64,000 bases of DNA from Acinetobacter wuhouensis (lineage in GTDB: Bacteria; Pseudomonadota; Gammaproteobacteria; Pseudomonadales; Moraxellaceae): assembly GCF_001696605.3 (NCBI RefSeq), contig NZ_CP031716.1:2480001-2544000 (forward strand). Direction: 5' to 3'. The translations under genes and the position numbers were made by a program. Under the pieces are notes generated by a model, which worked only from the letters and a program-made list of their open reading frames with translations, made no database searches and was not told where the DNA came from. Below are positions 1-8,700 of the stretch, in pieces. The number at the start of each line of letters is the position of its first letter. Position 1 is the stretch's first letter.

Positions 1-998
1 ATTGTGTTTTTGTTCTGTTTAGATTAGATTTAGCTTTCTGTTCCATCTGCTTAATCTGCTTATCACTTTCTTCAATCGCTGAATCCGTGATCCCAAATAA
101 ACCTCTATTATCTTTATTACCGTTTAATCCCATCGGATCTACCCATTGATTTGGGTCACTCACATAAGCAGAATTATTTAATCCACCATGTAGACCTATT
201 GGATCTTTACTTACATACCTTGCACTAAACGGCTCATAATATCTGTAACGGTTATAGTGCAACTCTGTTTCATGGTCGTAATATTGACCTTGGAATCTTA
301 GATTGGTTTGCTCAAGTAAGTTATCACTGACATTTATTTCTAACGCTTTGCCCCATGTATCCTGCTTAATTTCCCAAACACACTCACCCAACTCATTACT
401 TAAAGTCTGCGGTGTGCCTACTTGATCACAATGATAAAATGCAACTCGCTCTAGTTCTGCTTTATTCTTTCTCGTTTCAGTATTCCATACAGGATATTTA
501 TAAATCGAGTAAGGTTCATGTTGAAAACGTGTGTAATCAGGTTTTTCGATCAGTTTAATAAAACCTGCGTAACCAGTCTGAAATAGCGGTATAAAACTAT
601 TTGGTTCATAAACATAATGCTTAGTGTAGTTTTTATTATTTTCTGAATTTTCTCGGTTTGATTGATATGACTCCCACACCATCAAATCACCATCCCAACC
701 AAATAATGTCAGACTACCATTTAGGCTATTTTTAAATAAGCGTCGTCCAAATACATCATAACCATAGTTTGTGATTTGATCATTATTATCACTTTGGGTT
801 AAACGTCCTTCTTCATCGTGCGCAAATTGTTCACTTAATCCATCAGGGTAGATAATCGCTTGTAACTGTCCTTTGTCTTTGCCTTGGGTACTGTAGATAT
901 ATTGAACTTGTTGTGCATCAGCAGAGGCTTGAGCTGTCAGTGTGCCTTCATCATCATATTGCCATGCACTGCTCTTGTTTGAACAGTCAGTATACGAC
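1..998 (-). pseudogene. Displaced rhs 3' end, cassette A (truncated Rhs core plus start of a toxin domain)
   Basis: The minus strand is open from about 998 to the window edge and reads as Rhs: YD-repeat sequence, the conserved core with GQYYDHETELHYNRYRYY, then DPIGL and DPMGL motifs 22 residues apart. About 40 residues of a different C-terminal segment follow (roughly 1-128), starting NGNKDNRGLFGITDS and rich in Lys/Gln. The toxin end and any immunity gene lie outside the window. There is no N-terminal region, start codon or promoter: homology to the complete copy at 5724-10526 begins abruptly at about 998, next to an integrase fragment. Compared with that copy about 370 residues are missing in frame, because HDEEGRL runs directly into TQSDNN. 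I infer a silent cassette that could only be expressed after recombination. The Rhs identity is certain; the toxin activity is unknown. Confidence 0.85.
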
Positions 999-1000
999 CT

Positions 1001-1342
1001 TATACACAACAGGATGATTTAATCTTTATTTCACCACGTAGTGCAAGCATGTTGTCAGATATGTCGCTTACCACTTTGATTCGACGCCTGCATAATGAAA
1101 AGATTGCAGAAAATGGTGTCGGTTATATTGACCCAAAACAGAATAGAATTGCGACTACGCATGGTTTTCGCTCAACCTTCCGTGATTGGTCAGCAGACAA
1201 GACTGAATATCCTCGTGAAGTATGTGAACACGTTCTCGCACATAAACTCCCTGATGAAGTTGAAGCAGCTTATCTACGTGGAGCTTATCTCGAAAAACGT
1301 AAGGGTTTGATGGCTGATTGGGCTAACTTCTGCAATATTTAA
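1001..1342 (+). pseudogene. C-terminal fragment of a P4-type tyrosine recombinase (integrase)
   Basis: The frame ending at 1342 shows the end of the catalytic domain of phage P4-like integrases: the HGFRSTFRDW box with the H-x-x-R pair, a second His in the LAHKLPDEVEAAY box, the putative nucleophilic Tyr in that AYLRG segment, and the usual ending LMADWANF. Family-like sequence continues upstream of the first ATG (1049) to about 1001 (YTQQDDLIFISPRSASML), where it meets Rhs sequence. About 110 of some 400 residues remain, with no N-terminal arm-binding domain and no start, so it cannot be active. It marks a former integrative element or a rearrangement endpoint inside the rhs array. Confidence 0.85.
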
Positions 1343-1527
1343 TAAATAGCATAGATCCAATGCTTCTGCCATTTAAGGCAGAAGCATTAATCTACTTATT
1401 AACAATCAAAAACATATAAAAAATGAACTTACATAAAATAATTAACAGACTCAGAATTTTCAACATCCTATTGGCTAAATCTAAAAACTCCCATGTGAGA
1501 GTCTCTTTTTAATTATCAACAATCTGT

Positions 1528-1800
1528 TCAACTTTCTTCTTGAAAAAAATGATGATGTTCTAAATATGCACTACTAAATCTAGCTCTAAATTTACTATTT
1601 TTTTGTAGATCATTTTTTGGTAGCCACAATTCATTTTTAATCACCCAATCATAGATTGTTATATCTACTGGATACCTAGTTAACATACATTTTAGTTTAT
1701 TTTCTAAAATATATTGTTCCGCATCGTTTTTATTGATAAAACAACCAATAATATTTAGATTTTCACTACTTTGTATAATCCAAATGTATTTATCACTCAT
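1528..1800 (-). CDS. DUF7710-like protein, probable immunity protein for cassette B
   Basis: This is a 90-residue acidic/aromatic protein without a signal peptide. Its layout matches what I recall of the DUF7710 family: an N-terminal YIWIIQSS strand, a GCFINKNDAEQYI helix, then LTRYPVDITIYDWVI and a C-terminal FRARFSSAYLEHHHF stretch. It starts 7 bases after the stop of the displaced rhs cassette B, on the same strand, which is the usual place for the immunity gene of an Rhs toxin. The family is of unknown function to my knowledge; the immunity role comes from position only. If the cassette is silent, this gene may still be transcribed from its own promoter to protect against sister cells, but no promoter is obvious. 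Confidence 0.75.
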   Translation of the reverse strand: MSDKYIWIIQSSENLNIIGCFINKNDAEQYILENKLKCMLTRYPVDITIYDWVIKNELWLPKNDLQKNSKFRARFSSAYLEHHHFFQEES

Positions 1801-1807
1801 TTTTCAC

Positions 1808-3034
1808 CTAATATATTTTCTCAAGTCCATAAGGATCACAATGTTGTTCATAACTCAATCCTAATGTTTCTGCTTCCATAGCACAGAGACATTTGCCTGA
1901 TAGTGAGTTATCCTTACATTGAGGAATAGTAAAAATATGTAAAACATTTTGAACAAGACTCATCACACCAACAGCTTTTAAAGTTGTACCTGTCGATTTA
2001 GTTTGTGCATTTTCAGGCTTACATGTTCTACAGCCATAGTTTTGAAATTTCAAATAATTATTAATCTTATTAATATCTCTTCTAATAACTGATAAATTCT
2101 CATTTACAACTTGTTGTTGTTTAGAGGACAAAGCTGGCTCTCCTTTCAATGGTTTTCCATTTGCTCCTATTTTAACAGTTTTTCCCCCACCATTGACATG
2201 AGCATGTGCAGGTAAATGATCATTACCATAATAATAATGCTCAATAGTAACTCCGCTCTGTTGAACTATTTTACTATTCGGAAGTGTTGGGACTCCATTT
2301 AGTCCAAGAGCATCCACCCATTGATTCGGATCACTGACATAAGCAGAATTATTTAAGCCACCATTAAGTCCAATCGGATCTTTACTCATATACTTTGCAC
2401 TAAACGGCTCATAATATCTGTAACGGTTATAGTGTAATCCTGTTTCATGGTCGTAATATTGACCTTGAAATCTTAGGTTAGTTTGTTCAAGTAAGTTATC
2501 ACTAGCATTTATTTCTAAAGCCGTACCCCATGTATCTTGCTTAATTTCCCAAATACACTCACCCAACTCATTACTCAGGGTTTGTGGTGTACCTACTTGA
2601 TCACAGTGATAAAACGCTACTCGCTCCAATTCCGCTTTATTCTTTCTTGTTTCTGTATTCCATACTGGATCTTTATAAATCGAGTAAGGTTTTGTTTGGA
2701 ATCTTGAATAGTCAGGTGTTTCAATTAATTTGATAAAACCTGCGTAGCCTGTCTGAAACAAAGGCACAAAGCTATTCGGTTCATAGACATAGTGCTTGGT
2801 GTAGTTTTTATTATTATCAGAATTTTCTCGATTTGATTGCTGTGACTCCCACACCATCAAATCACCATCCCAACCAAATAAAGTTAGACTGTTTTCACTT
2901 TGATTCTTCTTAAATAAGCGACGACCAAATACATCATAGCCATAACTGGTGATTTGACCATTGTTATCACTTTGAATCAGACGATTTAAGTTATCCCATG
3001 TCAGTTTGAGCGTTTTACTTGATTGTGTGATTTT
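1808..3034 (-). pseudogene. Displaced rhs 3' end, cassette B (Rhs core with a DUF4160-like toxin segment)
   Basis: The minus-strand frame is open from 3034, just after an in-frame TAA at 3035-3037, to the stop at 1808. It begins in the Rhs core (KTLKLTWDNLNRLIQSDNN) and includes the core end GQYYDHETGLHYNRYRYY and DPIGL. There is no proper start codon; the first usable codon is a TTG inside the core. The 163-residue C-terminal segment (1811-2299) has HYYYGNDHLPAHAHVNGGG followed by KIGANGKPLKGEPALS and a helical part, resembling DUF4160-type proteins, then a Cys-containing tail (8 Cys). The second motif of the self-cleavage site reads DALGL rather than DPxGL. I infer a silent toxin cassette paired with the DUF7710 gene downstream. 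The toxin activity is not known to me. Confidence 0.8.
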
Positions 3035-3043
3035 TTATCACAC
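3025..3043. repeat. Small perfect hairpin at the upstream break of cassette B
   Basis: GTGTGAT and ATCACAC are perfect 7-base arms around a TTTTT loop. The hairpin lies exactly where homology to the complete rhs gene stops (about 3029) and contains the in-frame stop of cassette B. It could be a weak terminator or a recombination scar; nothing decides between these. Confidence 0.5.
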
Positions 3044-3188
3044 TTAGTTGTTTTATAATCAGCAGAGAATTCAAAAAGGATTGAATTTTAAGACACCAAA
3101 TTAAATGGTAGAAGACTTTTATAAGTTAGCTACATAGAATCTTCCAAGTGGAATTCTCCTGTAATTTCAGCACACATCAGTTTTAATA

Positions 3189-3443
3189 TTATTTATTTTC
3201 AGTACCACCATAATTTACTAATTCTATAAATAAACTTAATATCACGCCCATTCCGAAAGATACACCAAACATCCAGTTTAATGAATCTAAATATTCATTT
3301 AATGTATTACCCCAAACTTTACTTATAGTAAGACCAACTATTAAAAATATGGAAAGGACTAAAGTTCTTACTATAAAAGTTAAATAAGGTTTCCCCTTTA
3401 TAGTAAAAAAAGTAGCAAAAAGAGTCATTATAATTTCTATCAT
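3189..3443 (-). CDS. Small membrane protein, probable immunity protein for cassette C
   Basis: This 84-residue protein is mostly hydrophobic. I see a first segment at about residues 4-14, a strong membrane segment around 26-43 (TLVLSIFLIVGLTI) and another around 57-75 (WMFGVSFGMGVILSLFIEL), with a short polar tail. Its ATG overlaps the stop of the upstream rhs cassette C by four bases (ATGA at 3440-3443), so translation of the two was probably coupled. Inner-membrane immunity proteins usually accompany toxins that attack membranes or act in the periplasm, which agrees with the glycine-rich hydrophobic segment upstream. I recognise no named family; the immunity role is inferred from position. 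Confidence 0.7.
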   Translation of the reverse strand: MIEIIMTLFATFFTIKGKPYLTFIVRTLVLSIFLIVGLTISKVWGNTLNEYLDSLNWMFGVSFGMGVILSLFIELVNYGGTENK

Positions 3444-4715
3444 TTATTATTATCCTCATTCTTGTCTTGCATTTTATCAATTATTGCTCCACTAGGTTGA
3501 GAGACAGCTTGACCAACAACTCCAGCATTTGCGCCAACAACTACCTTTTCATACCATACTAAAGACTTATCTAAAGCCTCTTTAGCTACCTTATGACTAC
3601 TTCCCCCAGCCATCACTGTCATTGGAGCAGAATATAAACTAGCAACTCCAGATCCAATTGCAGATCCTGCTAGAATCTTATTAGTATTGAAGTATCGTAA
3701 GTCATTGACATACTTGTATTTATATGAATTCCTCCCCACTTCCATAGCCAAACCAATCCCCCCTCCTGTTAACATTGCTTGCCCTGCCATATACGATCTA
3801 GCAGTCGCTCCTGTTCCAGTGATTAAACTTGTTGCTCCACCTGCTTGAAAAATCGCTGCTCTTCCTAAAACACCCATATTTGCCACACCAACAATTTGAC
3901 CTCCACTATAAGCATTTGACTCTTTATCTACCACATCATTTGTACCCATCCAATCTCTAACTTTACTTGTAGCTCCAAAACTAACTGTATCTCCCCACCC
4001 TGCAGCGCCATCTACAACCCAATCAGGTAAAGAGGTTGGTACCCAAGGTGTATCAACTTTCTCAGGTATCAGTGCCCTCTCAGATCCGTAACCTCGTGAT
4101 TGCTGTTTATTTATTTCATTCATACTCTGAGCTGAAGCATTCCATGCTTCTTGTGTTTTTTTACTTTCATTCTGAATCTGCATCATTTTTTGTCTATTTT
4201 CAGCATCAATCTGGGCTTGCCTATTCATTTGTACATTCTTAGCAGTAGTTATTGAATCTGCTGGATATTTATGCTTTGAATTTTTAGTTCTAGAAAAACT
4301 ACCATTGCCATCTGTCCACGCATAATCTGCCATCAACCCCATCGGATCAATCCACTGATTCGGATCATTCACATAACTAGAATTGTTTAATCCCCCAAAC
4401 AATCCTATCGGATCTTTACTCATATACCTTACACTAAATGGTTCATAGTATCTGTAACGGTTATAATGCAACCCTGTTTCATAGTCGTAATACTGACCTT
4501 GAAAACGGATATTAGTCTGTTCAAGCAGGTTATCACTGGCATTGATCTCTAAAACTGTACCCCACGTATCTTGCTTAATCTCCCAAACACACTCACCCAA
4601 CTCATTAATCAGAATTTACGGTGTACCCACTTGATCACGGTGATAAAATGCTACAAGTTCAAGCTCAGCTTTTCTTTCTTGTTTCTGTACTCCATACAAG
4701 GGCTTTATAAATCGC
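3440..4715 (-). pseudogene. Displaced and decayed rhs 3' end, cassette C (glycine-rich hydrophobic toxin segment)
   Basis: The intact part is open from about 4600 to 3440 and starts within the Rhs core (GECVWEIKQDTWG). Upstream to about 4715 the same core is recognisable but broken: the Gln of GTPQTLSNE has become a stop (TAA) and codons are lost near the KDPVW region. Apart from a TTG inside the core no start exists. After the DPIGL and DPMGL motifs come 297 residues (3443-4333): a polar, Gln/Asn-rich helical stretch, then GWGDTVSFG and RDWMGTNDVVDKES, a linker type seen before toxins in several Rhs proteins, then a Gly/Ala-rich hydrophobic part. The hydrophobicity and the membrane partner suggest a membrane-active toxin; this is inference. 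Confidence 0.8.
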
Positions 4716-4837
4716 CTAGGGTACTTATTGATAATAAAGAATCGCCAGACTACACACCTAAAACTACAGATATTCTTTAAAAATGAAAACTTTAAATGAT
4801 TAAAAAAAGATTAATGAAGCAATTAATTAAATTGAGC

Positions 4838-5722
4838 CTAATCTTCAATTCTACTTAAATAAGCTTTCGCTTTTAAATCACCATTTTTTAAAGCTTTATT
4901 AAAATATTTTTTTGCTAAAGAAACATTTTGTTTAACACCCACCCCCTTTAAATAGGCTTCACCTAAATTTATTAACGCATCAGAGTTACCTAAGTTATAT
5001 GATTCCTCGAAATATTTAAATGCTTTCTCTTCATCTTGCTCTACGCCTTGACCTTTAGCATATAAAACACCTAAATTATTTAATGCTGGTGCATTTTTTT
5101 TAATAGATGATAAGCTATACCAATAAAAGGCTTGTTTATAATTTTTCTTAACAGGTCCCTTACCAAAGTCATAAAGTGTTCCTAAAATATATTGAGCTTC
5201 TGGAATATTTTTTTCTGATGCTAGAAGACTATATTTATATGCTTTATCAAGGTTTTTATGTTTTTCTGGTGCATAAAAATAAAGCATTGAAAGATCCCTA
5301 AAAGCATCCAAATTATTACCTTTAATTGCTATTAGTAGGTTCTTTTCTATCTCATCATAATCAGCAGATATCAAGTTTCCTCTTTCATAAATTAGCTGTG
5401 CTAAAAAATATGCAGCATTGTAATTTTTCTCATTTTGTTTACTCAGCCAAAACTTAGAATTTTGATAATCATAAAAATTAGATGTCCGATCACTATATAT
5501 TAAACCTAATTTATATTGAGCAGCATCTAGACCTAGTTTTGCTGATTTTTCCAAAGATTGTATGATTTCAGCATCATATTTTTTTTTAATTCTATATTCT
5601 TCTTGCGCAATTTGATAATAACATTGAGCATTTTCAGAACAGTTTACTTTTTTTGTTTGAGCACAAGCAATTAAAGGTAAATTTAAAAAAGTAATTAATA
5701 TAATTTTACTTAAAAAGTTCAT
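4838..5722 (-). CDS. Sel1-repeat lipoprotein, probable immunity protein of the complete Rhs effector
   Basis: This 294-residue protein has a lipoprotein signal (Lys at 6, hydrophobic stretch, lipobox LIAC with Cys20). It is followed by tandem Sel1-like (TPR-type) repeats of about 36 residues; clear ones include AQYILGTLYDFGKGPVKKNY, the following copy with ALNNLGVLYAKGQGVEQDEE, and ALINLGEAYLKGVGVKQNVS. It starts one base after the rhs stop, on the same strand, and shares its high A+T content. Sel1-repeat periplasmic lipoproteins serve as immunity proteins for several T6SS effectors, for example lipases. A periplasmic partner suggests that the toxin acts in the envelope. The repeat assignment is firm; the pairing is inferred from adjacency. 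Confidence 0.85.
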   Translation of the reverse strand: MNFLSKIILITFLNLPLIACAQTKKVNCSENAQCYYQIAQEEYRIKKKYDAEIIQSLEKSAKLGLDAAQYKLGLIYSDRTSNFYDYQNSKFWLSKQNEKNYNAAYFLAQLIYERGNLISADYDEIEKNLLIAIKGNNLDAFRDLSMLYFYAPEKHKNLDKAYKYSLLASEKNIPEAQYILGTLYDFGKGPVKKNYKQAFYWYSLSSIKKNAPALNNLGVLYAKGQGVEQDEEKAFKYFEESYNLGNSDALINLGEAYLKGVGVKQNVSLAKKYFNKALKNGDLKAKAYLSRIED

Positions 5723-5723
5723 A

Positions 5724-8700
5724 TTACCACTTCTCCATATCTTTCATATAACGATCAGATTGTCTAAATAATTTTTCAGCACCACTATTTTCCTGATATT
5801 GCTTATTACCTTTAAACTCTTTAGCTCTTTTATCCAATTCACTTAAAATACTTTCAGAATTTGAATATCCATACCATTTAGGTAAAACAATTGAATAATC
5901 TTTATTAATTTTATCCAAAAACCTTTTTGCCTCCTCCCTTGTTAAACGCTCTTTATTCCCAAACATATTTTTATATACGGCTTCAAATTTTTCATCCCAC
6001 ATTCGACAAACTGGAAAATCAAGTTTTCCACCTTTAAATTTAATTGGATCAGGTTGAATATATCCAGCTGTTTTCGTCGCAATTTTTCCCATTTGTTTAA
6101 CAACTCCTTTTCCACCTGAATTAAAAAAATCTATCCAAGATGAATCAAAATGAAACTTATAAGCTATATCATAACCACCACCTAAATTTGTATAAACAGT
6201 ATTAATTTCCATCAAACCTAATGGATCAGAGAATTGATTACTATTTACTGGATACGATAATAAATTCAATCCCCCGAATAACCCAATCGGATCTTTACTC
6301 ACATACCTAGCACTAAACGGTTCATAATAACGATAACGATTGTAGTGTAAACCTGTTTCAGGGTCGTAATATTGACCTTGGAAACGGATATTACTTTGCT
6401 CAAACGGATGATCTTGGTTTTGAGTTTTTATTTCTTGTGTTGTACCCCACGTATCCTGCTTAATTTCCCAAACACACTCACCTAACTCATTACTCAGTGT
6501 TTGCGGTGTACCCACTTGGTCACAGTGATAAAACGCTACTCGCTCCAATTCTGCTTTATTCTTTCTCGTTTCTGTACTCCATACAGGGTCTTTATAAATC
6601 GAGTAAGGTTCTGTTTGGAATCTTGAATAGTTTGGTGTTTCAATCAGTTTGATAAAACCTGTATAACCTGTTTGAAACAATGGTACAAAGCTATTTGGTT
6701 CATAAATATAATGTTTGGTGTAATTTTTATTATTTTCAGAACTTTCTCGATTTGATTGGTACGACTCCCACACCATCAAATCACCATCCCACCCAAATAA
6801 AGTCAGACTGCCATTTGTGCTATTTGTTGCGTTTTGATTCTTCTTAAATAAGCGTCGTCCAAATACATCATAACCATAAGTTGTGATTTGACCATTGTTG
6901 TCACTTTGAATCAGACGATTAAGATTGTCCCAAGTAAGTTTTAAGGTTTTACCTGCTTGGGTGGTTTCGATCACATTCCCCTGCGCATCATATTTATAAT
7001 GCTTACCTTGATATTGGGTAATGAGGTTATTTTTCACTTGGCTCGACTGTGTCGCAATCGGGTCGATCAAGTTACCTGCTGGGTCAAAGGCAAAGCTTTC
7101 ATTACTATGTGGGCTTTGTGTTTTAATCAAACGACCAATCGAATCATATTGGTAATTCAATTTACCTAAGCGACTGTCATCGACTTGAGTGAGTAAATAG
7201 TTATTGTCGTATTGGTAGTGACGCTCAGCTTGGTGTTTTGCTTGTTGTAATTGGTCTGTTGTTTCTTGTTCAGGACGGATGATCTGTGAACTGAGTAAAC
7301 CAACATCATTGTAGTTCTTGGTTTGGATTAAGCCATTTGCCAACATCCGCACAGTTTCACGGTGTAAGTCATCGCGTTGAAATGCCACCATGTCCTGTTG
7401 GTTAAAGCCAATCCCATAAATATGCCCTGAACCATAGCTGAGATTAGTTTGGACTTGTCCATCAGGACGAATAGTCTTAGTTAAGTTACCAAGCTCATCA
7501 TATTCATAACGTAATACCGCAGTCAGTGGGGTGAGATGCGGTACTTTATAGTGTTGGTGTTCACGTACCAATTGACCAAGCTGATTTCTGTAGAAATCAA
7601 TTTGGCTTTCTTGGTTTTTCGCTTGGCTGAGTTGATTATTCAGGTTGTATTCAAACTCCTCAGTTTGGCTATGGCGTGTTTGCAGATGGGTATAAGTTTT
7701 TGAAGCGATTGAACCATCTTGGTGATAGCCAAATTGGGTCAGGATATTCGGTTGACGGATTTGAAATAGTTGACCATTTTCACTATAGCTATAATGTTTT
7801 TCTTCACCATCAAAAGCTTGTTCATGGATCAGTTGACCAAAGCGGTTATAGTCAAATGAGTATTCCGCATGGTTTTGGTTGATCAGTTTTTGGATACGAC
7901 CTTGTTTATCCCATTGGTAGCCAATTTGATGTTTGTTGGCATCCACTCGTTGTTCAAGTAAGCCCACTTGATTGTATTTATACTGTGTGATCAAACCTTT
8001 GGTATCGGTATGTTTGAGCAAGCGCCCTTCTTCATCATGGCTAAATTGTTCTTTCAGTCCATCTGGGTAAATGATTGCTTGTAGTTGCCCTTTGTCTTTA
8101 CCTTTTGTGCTGTAAATGTATTGTACGGCTTTGGCATCAGCAGAAGCTTGGGCAAGCAGTGTACCTTCTTCATCATATTGCCATGCGCTTTCTTTGCCTG
8201 AACAATCACTATAAGACACCATTTGTCCAAGATCATTATATTGGATTTTCTTCGAGCCACCTTTAGCATCGGTAATTTCGACGATTTGATTGTCATTATT
8301 GTATTTATATTGCGTGCTATGTCCCAGTGGATTAATTTCCTTGGTGACATTGCCATCTGCATCATATTGTTTTTTCCAGATATTGCCCTCTGGGTCTTTG
8401 GTTTCAGTTAAATTACCCTCTTCATCATAAGCAAAACGGATAATCCCGCCATTGGGTTGTACGATTTTGATCAGTTGGTCTTGGTCATTATAAACTTGTT
8501 CTGTTTCTAAACCTGCAAAGTCGATTTGACGGGTAATGCGTTTTTGGCTGTCTCGTGATAACCATCTTTCTCGCCCATCCGCTAAACGAGTACGGTAAGT
8601 AAAACCATCGAGATCAAAATAATAATAGGTCGGTACATCATAAGCATCATACACAGCAACTTGACGTAAATGTGGATGCCACTCTAAACGGGTTTTGAAA

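Noticed and set aside
3044..3188. Possible insertion-sequence end between cassettes B and C
   Set aside because: I found no transposase fragment, no terminal inverted repeats and no target duplication.
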